Below are positions 17,263-25,725 of a DNA stretch of 64,000 nt, piece by piece (positions within the stretch are counted from its first letter, which is position 1; each line of letters starts with the position of its first letter). The notes under the pieces are model-generated. The model ran no database searches. It was not told the DNA's origin and was given only the letters and a program-made list of their open reading frames with translations. A program made the position numbers and the translations under genes. The DNA comes from Lacrimispora sphenoides JCM 1415 (GTDB taxonomy: Bacteria > Bacillota > Clostridia > Lachnospirales > Lachnospiraceae), in the NCBI RefSeq assembly GCF_900105615.1, contig NZ_LT630003.1:3162001-3226000 (forward strand). The letters are read 5' to 3'.

Positions 17263-17375
17263 CGCTAGGGGAGCCATTGGCTGAGATTGGTAGAAACCAA
17301 ACCCTCACTACTTGAACCGGATAATGCCGGCGTAAGGAAGCAATAGTAGTCCCCTCCTGCGCACACAAAGGAGGA
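17263..17375 (+). promoter_or_regulatory. TPP riboswitch with a translation-control hairpin
   Basis: The conserved thi-box elements appear in order: GGGGAGCC (17268-17275), CTGAGA (17281-17286), ACCCTC, CTTGAACC, GGATAATGCCGGCGTAAGGA. They form a thiamine pyrophosphate aptamer (about 17263-17345). Downstream, CCTCC (17353-17357) can pair with the ribosome site GGAGG (17370-17374). Alternatively TCCCCT (17350-17355) can pair with AGGGGA (17267-17272) in the aptamer's 5' part. This suggests repression of translation when TPP is bound. Confidence 0.92.
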
Positions 17376-17381
17376 TTTTTT

Positions 17382-18053
17382 ATGTCATTTTTTCTAACTT
17401 ACTCTGCAGAAAGTGAAGAGTATTTATTAAAGCCGGCAGGATACTTGCTGGTGATCGTTCTATTTGCTGCAATCTTTTTTGCCCTGCATCTTCTTGGCAG
17501 ATCGTCTTCTAAATCTCAAAAGCTGCAGACCCGCCAGCTGGTTTACTGCGCAGGCGCAATGGCGCTTGCAACGGTAACTTCCTTTATCAAAGTAGCCTCC
17601 CTTCCTTTTGGCGGCTCCGTCACTCTGTTTTCCATGATGTTCATCTGCCTCATCGGTTATGTTTACGGTGTAAAGGCCGGGATCACGACCGGTGTAGCCT
17701 ACGGAATTTTACAGTTTATCACGAACCCCTATATATTCGCTCCGATCCAGGTTCTTCTTGACTATCCCTTGGCATTCGGTGCTTTGGGGCTTTCCGGTCT
17801 GTTCAGTAATAAAAAGCACGGCCTTGTAGCCGGATATATTGTGGGAGTTACAGGTCGGTACTTATTCCATGTTATCTCCGGTTATATATTCTTTGCATCC
17901 TATACACCGGAGGGCATACCCCCATTGGTTTATACTCTGGGTTATAATGCCACTTATATCCTGCCAGAGTTGGTGTTAACCGTATTAATCCTGTATTTCC
18001 CACCAGTACTGGGAGCTATCGGACAGGTGAAGCGGCAGGCATTAAACGGATAA
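17382..18053 (+). CDS. thiT: Energy-coupled thiamine transporter ThiT (ECF S-component)
   Basis: The 223-residue membrane protein has about six transmembrane segments and the ThiT-type pattern KAGITTGVAYGILQFITNPYIFAPIQVLLDYPLAFGALGLSG, including the acidic/aromatic thiamine-binding region. As an S-component it binds thiamine and works with a shared ECF ATPase module encoded elsewhere. The upstream TPP riboswitch strongly supports thiamine as the substrate. The start follows AAAGGAGG, which is part of the regulatory hairpin. Confidence 0.95.
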   Translation: MSFFLTYSAESEEYLLKPAGYLLVIVLFAAIFFALHLLGRSSSKSQKLQTRQLVYCAGAMALATVTSFIKVASLPFGGSVTLFSMMFICLIGYVYGVKAGITTGVAYGILQFITNPYIFAPIQVLLDYPLAFGALGLSGLFSNKKHGLVAGYIVGVTGRYLFHVISGYIFFASYTPEGIPPLVYTLGYNATYILPELVLTVLILYFPPVLGAIGQVKRQALNG

Positions 18054-18056
18054 AAA

Positions 18057-18099
18057 ACAGAGGCACTGCTTTTTCTGCAGCGCCTCTGTTTTATTTTTT
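18057..18099 (+). terminator. Terminator after thiT
   Basis: An 8-bp stem (18057-18064 with 18082-18089) with an inner GC extension is followed by a T-rich run. It lies four bases after the thiT stop and 16 bases before the convergent folD end, so it may serve both. Confidence 0.85.
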
Positions 18100-18114
18100 C
18101 AATAAAAAAGAGTT

Positions 18115-18951
18115 TTATTTTTTAAGGGCAGCCAACACCAGATGCCTGGCCAGCACAGCCGTTGTCACCGCTCCTACACCTCCTGGTACAGGAGTTGCCA
18201 TGGAGGCAGTTCCTTCTAAAGAATCAAAATCCACATCTCCGCAGAGCTTTCCGTCTTCGTCCACATTGATTCCCACATCAACCACTATGGCATCCGTACC
18301 TACAAAAGATGCATCCACCATCCTTGCACGTCCGGCAGCAGCCACAAGGATCTGAGCATTTTTACAGGTTTCCTTTAAATCTTCCGTACGGGTGTGGCAG
18401 ATGGTAACCGTAGCGTTCTCTTTCAGCATCAGCATGGATAAGGGGCGGCCAACTACCATACTTCTGCCCACGATGGCTACTCTTTTTCCTGTCAGGGCAA
18501 TATCATTGGCTTTTAGGACTTCCACCACCGCTTCCGCCGTACAGGGTGCAAATCCGGTATCGTCCCCGGCAAATACCCTGGCGATATTTTCTGGTGATAT
18601 GCCATCCAAATCTTTTCCCGGGTCAATCATATGCTCAATATCCTTTTCCTTTATCTGCTTTGGCAGGGGACGAAGGAGAAGGATGCCATCGATGTCCGGG
18701 TTCTCATTGATCTTTGCGAATTCTTCTTTAAATGCTTCATCAGTGATGTCCTGGGGAAATGCAAAGCTTTCCCCTATAAGGCCGAAGCTTTCCATCTTCT
18801 TTAAAGCTCCCCGCTCGTAGGATAAGTCATCCGGCCGTTCTCCTACCCGCACAATGGCAAGCTTTGGCGTTTTTCCCTTTAAATCAATCAAAAGCGTTTC
18901 TACCTGTTCCTTTATTTTTGCAGATACGGCTGCACCCTTTAAGGTTATCAC
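18115..18951 (-). CDS. folD: Bifunctional methylene-THF dehydrogenase/methenyl-THF cyclohydrolase FolD
   Basis: The 278-residue protein shows the FolD signatures: IVRVGERPDDLSYERGALKKM (with the catalytic lysine region), GILLLRPLPKQI, the NADP-binding GRSMVVGRPLSMLMLKENATVTICHTRT, and PVPGGVGAVTTA. It interconverts 5,10-methylene-, 5,10-methenyl- and 10-formyl-tetrahydrofolate. The usual YxxxK is present as YERGALKK, a slightly changed form. It follows fchA by 20 bases, forming a one-carbon operon. Confidence 0.96.
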   Translation of the reverse strand: MITLKGAAVSAKIKEQVETLLIDLKGKTPKLAIVRVGERPDDLSYERGALKKMESFGLIGESFAFPQDITDEAFKEEFAKINENPDIDGILLLRPLPKQIKEKDIEHMIDPGKDLDGISPENIARVFAGDDTGFAPCTAEAVVEVLKANDIALTGKRVAIVGRSMVVGRPLSMLMLKENATVTICHTRTEDLKETCKNAQILVAAAGRARMVDASFVGTDAIVVDVGINVDEDGKLCGDVDFDSLEGTASMATPVPGGVGAVTTAVLARHLVLAALKK

Positions 18952-18971
18952 GTCTGTTTTCCTCCTCCTTA

Positions 18972-19601
18972 TTATGCCTTTAACGCAGCTTCCACCTTCA
19001 CATAGATGGCATCTGCCTTTCTGATTCCTTCTTCTGCCAGGTGATCCGCCTGAACCTGAAGCTGTCCGGCCTTTTCCCGATCCTTCATGGACTTTGTATT
19101 GATGGAAACATTCATCTTGGCTCCCAGCAGTGCGGAACGGATAAACTGAACTCCCACGCCTACGTCACTGACAGCCAGACGACTTCCCTTTTCTGCCAGG
19201 AACTCCATGATATCAAGAGTTTCCATGGAACGCTCCATGACCATGAGAGGAACCAGAGTGGCTGCAAGAAGGTGGGTTTCTAAGATTTCCGCCTTATGGA
19301 GTTTTTCTTCCTCCGTGCCGGAGGGAAGGCCGTATGCAGCCGCCAAAGGAACAAATACAACTTCGTCTTCATCCGCAAGCCTTAAAAATTCGCTTTTTAA
19401 AACTTCCAGCTTTTCAAGGATTGACTGCATTTCTTCTTCTACATCGGCATACCGCTTCTTGCCAAGAGTTAAGTTTACCACCATCTCTCCCAAAGCCGCT
19501 CCCATGGCACCGCCAAGACCTGCTGCTCCGCCACCGCCCGGCGTTGGGCTTTTTGAGGATAGTTTTTCAAGGAATGTGTGAATTGTAAAGTCCTGTATCA
19601 T
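18972..19601 (-). CDS. fchA: Cyclodeaminase/methenyl-THF cyclohydrolase (FchA family)
   Basis: The 209-residue helical protein begins MIQDFTIHTFLEKLSSKSPT and has the family glycine-rich folate site PTPGGGGAAGLGGAMGAALGEMV. It belongs to the formiminotransferase-cyclodeaminase C-terminal family and most likely acts as a methenyl-THF cyclohydrolase next to FolD. The ATG at 19601 is chosen for family length and an AAAGGCGG site about ten bases upstream; the reading frame stays open upstream but that part is unlike the family. It has its own promoter facing away from the pucR promoter. Confidence 0.9.
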   Translation of the reverse strand: MIQDFTIHTFLEKLSSKSPTPGGGGAAGLGGAMGAALGEMVVNLTLGKKRYADVEEEMQSILEKLEVLKSEFLRLADEDEVVFVPLAAAYGLPSGTEEEKLHKAEILETHLLAATLVPLMVMERSMETLDIMEFLAEKGSRLAVSDVGVGVQFIRSALLGAKMNVSINTKSMKDREKAGQLQVQADHLAEEGIRKADAIYVKVEAALKA

Positions 19602-19641
19602 AATATTGATCCGCCTTTCCAACCGCATTTTATTTTCCATT

Positions 19642-19706
19642 ATTATATAAGGCTTTCTATAAAAAAACAAGTTTAACTTGTCAAGTGAAACAGTCAATGC
19701 TAAGAT
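19642..19706. promoter_or_regulatory. Divergent fchA and pucR promoters sharing a palindrome
   Basis: Minus strand: TTGTTT (19665-19670) and TATAAT (19642-19647), spacer 17, for fchA-folD. Plus strand: TTGTCA (19678-19683) and TAAGAT (19701-19706), spacer 17, for pucR. The perfect palindrome ACAAGT-TTA-ACTTGT (19667-19681) touches both -35 boxes and could be an operator bound by the PucR-type regulator. Confidence 0.6.
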
Positions 19707-19764
19707 TGTCAAAAATAATTAAGTCCCTGGTTAATCTTTGTTTTTGAATGAAAAGGAGCATGAA

Positions 19765-21396
19765 ATGAAATATCCTCCCTTGACCCTTGGATGGTTTATA
19801 TATGAAACCCCCATAGATAATCTGGAATTCATTGGAGAAGATGAAGCTCTTCATAAAACCATCACCGGCATCAGCGTGCTTGATAATCCTGACGGTGTAA
19901 AGTGGATAAAAAAGAATGAAATCGTTCTTACAACGGGTTACATTTTTTATAATGATTTTGAAATCCAGAAAAAAATAATTGCGGACCTCCATGCCATTGA
20001 CTGTACCGCATTCTGCATTAAAGTGAAACGTTTTTTTGACAGGATTCCCGACTCCATGATCGAAGAGGCCGCCAAGTATGGACTTGCGCTTGTTTCGGTG
20101 CCTTTTTATCATGGTTATACAAACATTATAAATATAATAAACGAAAATCTTATTGAGCAGAAAATTTTAAGGCAGCAATTCATCCTCAGCGAGGCGGAAA
20201 AATTTCATGAATCCTTTTTTAACAGAGAAGGAATCATGAAAATGCTTGAGCGGATATCTAATTATACCAATTCCATGACAATGATAACCACAACTACTGA
20301 TTTCCCCATCTATTACCGCATTCCGCCCAAAGAATACGGGGATTTTTCCAGAATTCACAAATTGCAGATCCAGCCGTTCCATTCCCTGCCGGAGAAAACA
20401 CCAAAAGAGCTCGTCAGAAAACGTAACTTTTACTGCAATGACACACTCCTTACCTTTCATACCTTTCTGCTTCCCGACAACAAGCATTACTTATGTATTG
20501 ATATCACCAAAAAAGAGATCGACACCACCATCATGGAAGTCCTTAAGCAGATATTCTCCGTACTCGCGCTGGAACTTACCTCCATTCAGATTCAAAACAG
20601 AGCCTTTTCCCAGGAAAATTACTATGATTCTTTTTTCTATATGCTTTCGGACATTAAAAATAAATCCATTGAGGAAATACGGGTGATCTGCGATGCCTAT
20701 TCCTTTCCAAACGACTTAAAAAAGGTATGCATCACCCTGGAATGCCAGTCAAAAGAAAGCAAGCTTTTCCGCAGCCTCTACAATGCCGCAAACCAGGGAC
20801 TGATCCATTTGGGCCATAAATACTTCTTATGCCACAACGAAAACCGTATTGTTATTTTTCTCCTGTATCCGAAACAAAAACCTAATGTGGAGGCGGTCTC
20901 ACTGTCCAACCAGGCTGCCCTGCAGCTGTCGGATTATTTAAAGGATTATCAAACCTTTTTCAGACTTGGGATCAGCCGCTGCCATACTACCTGCACTTCC
21001 GTCGCAAAGGCATATGAAGAAAGCCTGCAGACATTGCACCTGCAGACCTCCGACCGCCAAACCACCCACATTCATTCTTATACCAGGCAATTTGCTTTTC
21101 ATCTTCTAAACCAGCTGACCACTTATGAAAGAGAAAAAATATATGAAGATACCGTCAGCAGCCTTGCTATCTATGATTCCGAGAATAAAAGCGAGCTTCT
21201 TGTGACCCTTAAGGCATATTTGGAAAACTCTATGAATTTAACTGAAACCGCTCAGAAGCTTTTCATCCACAGGAATACCCTGACCGCCCGGCTATCCACC
21301 ATCAAAAAGCTTCTGTGCAGCGATATCACTGCCATTGAGGACATCTTCCGTCTGTATTTGGGAATCTGCGCCTGGGAGCTGTTAAAAAACACTTAA
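19765..21396 (+). CDS. PucR-family transcriptional regulator
   Basis: The 543-residue protein has an N-terminal PucR sensory domain (about residues 10-120, with WIKKNEIVLTTGYIF), a long middle region, and a C-terminal PucR-type HTH (LVTLKAYLENSMNLTETAQKLFIHRNTLTARLSTIKKL). Such regulators control catabolism of nitrogen compounds. The ATG at 19765 follows AAGGAG. The gene converges on the peptide-uptake island, ending only three bases from DUF1177, so control of that island is a reasonable inference. Confidence 0.88.
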   Translation: MKYPPLTLGWFIYETPIDNLEFIGEDEALHKTITGISVLDNPDGVKWIKKNEIVLTTGYIFYNDFEIQKKIIADLHAIDCTAFCIKVKRFFDRIPDSMIEEAAKYGLALVSVPFYHGYTNIINIINENLIEQKILRQQFILSEAEKFHESFFNREGIMKMLERISNYTNSMTMITTTTDFPIYYRIPPKEYGDFSRIHKLQIQPFHSLPEKTPKELVRKRNFYCNDTLLTFHTFLLPDNKHYLCIDITKKEIDTTIMEVLKQIFSVLALELTSIQIQNRAFSQENYYDSFFYMLSDIKNKSIEEIRVICDAYSFPNDLKKVCITLECQSKESKLFRSLYNAANQGLIHLGHKYFLCHNENRIVIFLLYPKQKPNVEAVSLSNQAALQLSDYLKDYQTFFRLGISRCHTTCTSVAKAYEESLQTLHLQTSDRQTTHIHSYTRQFAFHLLNQLTTYEREKIYEDTVSSLAIYDSENKSELLVTLKAYLENSMNLTETAQKLFIHRNTLTARLSTIKKLLCSDITAIEDIFRLYLGICAWELLKNT

Positions 21397-21399
21397 ATC

Positions 21400-22359
21400 C
21401 TAAGCGTCGTCGTCACATTCGTTTCCCGTTCCCAGGGTTTGAAAATGTCCCATGGTTCCATACAAATACTGGATCCTCTCAAACTCCATTTCATCATAGA
21501 AACTGCATTCTCCCCTGCCGTAAGCCTTAGCAACCTCCAGCATGAACCTTGCCGCCTCTTCACAATCCGTGATATGGGTTGCACCGGTTGCGCATCCTGC
21601 GACCGGCGCCTCCGTTGTTATGGCAACTCCGATCACGGGTGCTTTTGTGGCGGTTGCTGGCTGAAGAATGCTGTTTAAGTGATACAGTCCGTTTCCATAA
21701 GGCGTGATATCCTGCTGGGAAAGGGCGTATACATAAGGCAGTTTTCCTGTTGTTGTCTGCATCAGATCCAAAATGCTCTCGGAAACCCGCAATATGTATC
21801 CTTCCTTTACAGTAGGAGAAACGGCAAAGCCTCTGTTGTTGATGATCCTGTTTCCCTTTGTGGTATCTACGGATAAAATGGCATCCAGCTCCACTGTTAC
21901 CTCTTCCTGATTCACCTGCGCCATATTCACCGGGGAATCCATAAACGGAACCGGCTTGTGCTCTCTGGTGGGCGCATCCGGGCAGATATGGGTGGATATA
22001 AAAACATCGCCATCCAGATAGTCCCCCTTGTTCTGCATGTCCAGCAGTTTCGCCGCTAAGGATAAGGCGATAAGGGCCCCATCCCCGTCAGAGACAAAAC
22101 CAATTCTCTCCGGTCTGGCTCCCAGGCCTCCCAATCTTCCAAGCAGGCCGATGGTCGGGGCATCTAAACCTTTTGCCTTTCCTTTCGCTCCGGGAATCCT
22201 TACCTTAATCATATCGGTTTTTCCCTTTTGTCCCTCCAAGGTATATACTTCCACGTCAGCATCCGGCCTGATGGTTTTTAAATACTCCATTGCCCCCTTT
22301 CCGTTTGCATAGCTGCTGTCAAGCAGGTCATGTACCTCTATCAATTGTTTCATCAACAT
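21400..22359 (-). CDS. DUF1177 family protein
   Basis: The 319-residue protein matches DUF1177. It has no signal peptide or membrane segment. Recognisable conserved parts are GLLGRLGGLGARPERIGFVSDGDGA, STHICPDAPTREHKPVPFMDSPV and APVAGCATGATHITDCEEAARFM. The biochemical function is unknown. It is the last gene of a minus-strand island of peptidases and an oligopeptide transporter, so a role in processing imported peptides or their products is inferred. An AGGAGG-like site (GGAGGATTC) precedes the ATG. Confidence 0.85.
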   Translation of the reverse strand: MLMKQLIEVHDLLDSSYANGKGAMEYLKTIRPDADVEVYTLEGQKGKTDMIKVRIPGAKGKAKGLDAPTIGLLGRLGGLGARPERIGFVSDGDGALIALSLAAKLLDMQNKGDYLDGDVFISTHICPDAPTREHKPVPFMDSPVNMAQVNQEEVTVELDAILSVDTTKGNRIINNRGFAVSPTVKEGYILRVSESILDLMQTTTGKLPYVYALSQQDITPYGNGLYHLNSILQPATATKAPVIGVAITTEAPVAGCATGATHITDCEEAARFMLEVAKAYGRGECSFYDEMEFERIQYLYGTMGHFQTLGTGNECDDDA

Positions 22360-22443
22360 TGCGAATCCTCCAAAAATTTATTCTCGCGAAAGCAGCGGTC
22401 AGGCGCCAGGCGGCCTGACCTTGGTGACTGCCTGCGGGGTGTT

Positions 22444-23697
22444 TTACAAAACCTCCATAAGATCACAAATAGCACCTATATAAGTTTTGGCAGCCGTGAC
22501 CACGTCCTGGATCTGGACCGTTTCATTATAGGAATGAATCCCAACCGTATTGGAAGGGCCGAACTGGATGGTGGGGATTCCAAGCAGCCGGTAATCCCTG
22601 GCATCACTTGATGCCCACTGGTAGGCAGGTATGACCTCTCTTCCCAATAATTCTTCTGTATTTTTCTTAAATGCCAGGACAATGGGGGCTTCATGGTCGG
22701 TGAAGTTGGCTTCGCTCTTATAATGAAGCTCATACTCCACCCCCTCTGCTCCGCTGGCCTCCATGATCTGCTCTAATACCTCTTCAATCTCTTCTTTGCG
22801 GACTCCGATGGGCAGCCGCACATCAACAATTGCCTCACAATAATCAGGAACCATATTGTGCCTGGTTCCTCCTTTTATAAGGCCTACATTTGTGGTCACA
22901 TGATCAATGGCCCTTCCTAGTCCGGGAATATTATTTTCTTTCTCCGCCAGCATCTGGGAGTCCTTTAATGGCTTTTGCTGCCTGTCTGTAAAATGGCCCT
23001 TTATTTCCGTGAGCATGGAGATATGGGGAAGAACCCTGGATAATTTCAAAATAGCATTCTCTCCCTTAAAATTTCCAAGACTTCCATGGGCCGATTTCCC
23101 AAAGGCCTTCAAGGTCAGAAGAAGACCTCCCTTTTGTCCGATCTCAATGGTATTCATAGATGTTGGCTCCGCCACCAGACAGGCATCGGCATGGTCCGCA
23201 TAGCCATTGGCACACAGCCACTGGGTTCCGAACTGCCCTCCGCTTTCCTCATCGGAAACTATGTGGAGCCTGATGTTCCCGTTTAACGGAACATGCTCTC
23301 TTTTCAAAAGGGAAAGGGCAAATAAAACGCCTGCAACGCCTGCCTTCATATCAGAGGTCCCTCTGCCTAAGATCTGGGTCTCTGTGATCTCACCGGAAAA
23401 GGGATCAAAATCCCACTGGCTCAAATCACCGGCCGGCACCACATCCACATGACCGTTTATAATCATGGAAAATCCTGTTTCACTTCCGATCCCTGCTACA
23501 ATGCAGGGATAATCCGGATTGCAGCCGGTTTCTTTAAACTCAATCCCTGCTTCCCCAAGAAATGTTTCCACATAATCAATCACACCTCTCTGGGTGCCCG
23601 TAGGATTTTCGCTTTTTATCTGAATCAGTTCCGATACAAGCTGTATTAATTCTTCCCTATGCTCATCCACATAGTGCAGAAGTTTCTTTTTTGTCAT
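22444..23697 (-). CDS. M20 family peptidase/deacylase (ArgE/DapE type)
   Basis: The 417-residue metallohydrolase has the M20 metal ligands in order: His83 with Asp85 (NGHVDVV), Asp116 (GTSDMKAG), and the Glu150/Glu151 pair (VSDEESGG). A lid domain lies in the middle. The family removes an N-acyl group or cleaves a dipeptide bond with two zinc ions. The context, between DUF1177 and OppF, suggests hydrolysis of imported peptides or N-acyl amino acids. It is one of three M20 proteins in this island. Confidence 0.9.
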   Translation of the reverse strand: MTKKKLLHYVDEHREELIQLVSELIQIKSENPTGTQRGVIDYVETFLGEAGIEFKETGCNPDYPCIVAGIGSETGFSMIINGHVDVVPAGDLSQWDFDPFSGEITETQILGRGTSDMKAGVAGVLFALSLLKREHVPLNGNIRLHIVSDEESGGQFGTQWLCANGYADHADACLVAEPTSMNTIEIGQKGGLLLTLKAFGKSAHGSLGNFKGENAILKLSRVLPHISMLTEIKGHFTDRQQKPLKDSQMLAEKENNIPGLGRAIDHVTTNVGLIKGGTRHNMVPDYCEAIVDVRLPIGVRKEEIEEVLEQIMEASGAEGVEYELHYKSEANFTDHEAPIVLAFKKNTEELLGREVIPAYQWASSDARDYRLLGIPTIQFGPSNTVGIHSYNETVQIQDVVTAAKTYIGAICDLMEVL

Positions 23698-23719
23698 CCC
23701 ATAATCCTCCGTTTCCGGT

Positions 23720-24706
23720 TTACTTTTTTTCGTATAGGAAGCAGGCCACCTGATGTCCCTCTTCTCCCTGTTGTTTCAGCCTCGGCATTTCGTTTTTGCA
23801 CCGTTCCATGCACTGAGGGCACCGTCCAGCCAGGGGGCAGCCCTTTCGTTCTCCAATGGGGCTTGGAACCTCTCCCTGAAGTACGATCCGCTTTTTTTCC
23901 TCATCAGGGCATTCCGGAGGAATCGCCGATAACAGCGCCTGGGTATACGGATGAAGGGGATTTTTATAGATATCTCCTCCGTTGCAGATTTCCACGATCC
24001 GCCCAAGATACATGATCACGATTCTGTCGCTGACATATTTTACAACGCTTAAATCATGGGATATGAACACATAAGTAAGATTGTATTCCTTTTGAAGCTT
24101 CTTTAAAAGATTGATTACCTGGGCCTGAATGGATACATCAAGAGCCGATACCGGCTCATCACAGATGATCATCCTGGGATTTATGGATATGGCACGGGCC
24201 ACGTTCAGACGCTGCCTCTGCCCGCCTGAAAACTCATGGGGATACCGGTTCATATGCTGCACATCCAGCCCTACCTGTTTCAAAAGCTCCAAAACCCTTT
24301 GCTCCATCGCTGCCCTGCCCTTTACGGTTTTATGAACCACCATGGGTTCGGAAACAGAATCAGCCGCAGTATGCCTGGGATCCAGAGAAGAATAGGGATC
24401 CTGGAATATCATTTGAATGTTCCTGCACATTTCCAGCTTATCTTTTGCTCTGACTCCCAATATGCTTTTTCCTTCAAACAGGATTTCCCCTTCTGTCGGT
24501 TTATGTAAGCCTACCAGGCACCTTCCAAGGGTGGATTTCCCGCACCCTGATTCTCCTATGACACCAAGCACCTCTCCCTCATGAATTTCTAAGTCGATTT
24601 CCTGCAGCGCATGAAGAACCGCTTTTTTGCTCCCCAGATTCTTTCCTTTTATCTGGAAATCCTTAGACAATCCTTTCACTTGTAAAATCACCTTTTTCTC
24701 ACTCAT
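23720..24706 (-). CDS. Oligopeptide ABC transporter ATPase (OppF/DppF type)
   Basis: The 328-residue ATPase has Walker A (GESGCGKSTLGR), the ABC signature (FSGGQRQRLNVARA), Walker B (MIICDEPVSALDV) and the C-terminal oligopeptide-transporter extension with cysteines (GCPLAGRCPQCMERC). It pairs with the preceding OppD-type ATPase to drive peptide import. Its ATG overlaps the OppD stop by 8 bases. Recognised by its OppF-like length and tail. Confidence 0.93.
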   Translation of the reverse strand: MSEKKVILQVKGLSKDFQIKGKNLGSKKAVLHALQEIDLEIHEGEVLGVIGESGCGKSTLGRCLVGLHKPTEGEILFEGKSILGVRAKDKLEMCRNIQMIFQDPYSSLDPRHTAADSVSEPMVVHKTVKGRAAMEQRVLELLKQVGLDVQHMNRYPHEFSGGQRQRLNVARAISINPRMIICDEPVSALDVSIQAQVINLLKKLQKEYNLTYVFISHDLSVVKYVSDRIVIMYLGRIVEICNGGDIYKNPLHPYTQALLSAIPPECPDEEKKRIVLQGEVPSPIGERKGCPLAGRCPQCMERCKNEMPRLKQQGEEGHQVACFLYEKK

Positions 24707-25712
24707 GTTGTTTCACACCTCCCCGAAAAAGACGGCTTTCCTTCCTTTGCCTGTGACAGGCAACGAAATGCCCCGGCTCAAGCTCCTTTAAGTCAGGCAC
24801 CTGGTTTCTGCACAGTTCCTCTGCATATGGGCAACGGTTGGAAAAATTACAGCAGGTTCCCGTCAATCTTAAATCCGGCGGGGTTCCCTGGATCGTTGCC
24901 AGCTCTTCCCCGGAATTGCTGCTCAGCTTCGGCATGGAATCCAACAGTCCCCAGGTGTAAGGATGAAGGGGATTGTGATGCAATTCCTTACAGGACGTAT
25001 ACTCAACGGTCTTTCCCGCATACATCACCATGACGCTGTCACACATCTGCCATACCACGCCAAGATTATGGGTAATCAGCAGGATTGCCATCCCGTTTTT
25101 CTCCCGCATATCCTTTAACAGCTCCAGCACCTGTGCCTGAACCGTCACATCCAGGGCTGTCGTGGGCTCATCCGCAATGATCAGTTTCGGATTGCTGCAC
25201 AGGGACATTGCTATGATTACCCGCTGGCACATGCCGCCTGATAATTCATAGGGATAGGAATCCATCCGCCGCCCGGCATCCGGTATTCCCACCTTTCTTA
25301 AAGCTTCTTCTCCCATGCGGTAAGCCTCCTGCCTGCTGACCTTGTGATGGGCGCAGATCATTTCCACCATCTGATGGCCTACCTTAAATACCGGTGAAAG
25401 GGAAGTCATGGGATTTTGAAAGATCATGGAAACGTCCCGACCCCGGAAGGACAAAAGCTCCCTTTTTCCCAGCTTCAATACATCTGTTCCGTCAAAGTCT
25501 ATGCTGCCGCTTACAATTTTTCCGGTTCTGGCCGGCAGCAGCCGGATGATCGAGGAGGAGGCAACGCTTTTTCCTGACCCTGACTCTCCCACAATTCCCA
25601 TGATTTCTCCCCGGTTTATGTGAAAGCTCACTCCATCGACTGCTTTGCTCACGCCGCTTGCCGTATAAAAATATGTTTTTAAGTCATTCACTGTTAATAA
25701 TACTTCTCCCAC
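24699..25712 (-). CDS. Oligopeptide ABC transporter ATPase (OppD/DppD type)
   Basis: The product has Walker A ([12 protein letters not shown]), the signature [14 protein letters not shown], Walker B ([13 protein letters not shown]) and a C-terminal cysteine-bearing extension ([15 protein letters not shown]) typical of OppD. An ATG at 25733 is in frame, but the GTG at 25712 is preferred. A full AAAGGAGG lies seven bases before it, and this start does not overlap the upstream M20 gene. It works with OppF, OppB and OppC. Confidence 0.92.
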   Translation of the reverse strand: MGEVLLTVNDLKTYFYTASGVSKAVDGVSFHINRGEIMGIVGESGSGKSVASSSIIRLLPARTGKIVSGSIDFDGTDVLKLGKRELLSFRGRDVSMIFQNPMTSLSPVFKVGHQMVEMICAHHKVSRQEAYRMGEEALRKVGIPDAGRRMDSYPYELSGGMCQRVIIAMSLCSNPKLIIADEPTTALDVTVQAQVLELLKDMREKNGMAILLITHNLGVVWQMCDSVMVMYAGKTVEYTSCKELHHNPLHPYTWGLLDSMPKLSSNSGEELATIQGTPPDLRLTGTCCNFSNRCPYAEELCRNQVPDLKELEPGHFVACHRQRKESRLFRGGVKQHE

Positions 25713-25725
25713 AGCAGCACCTCCT

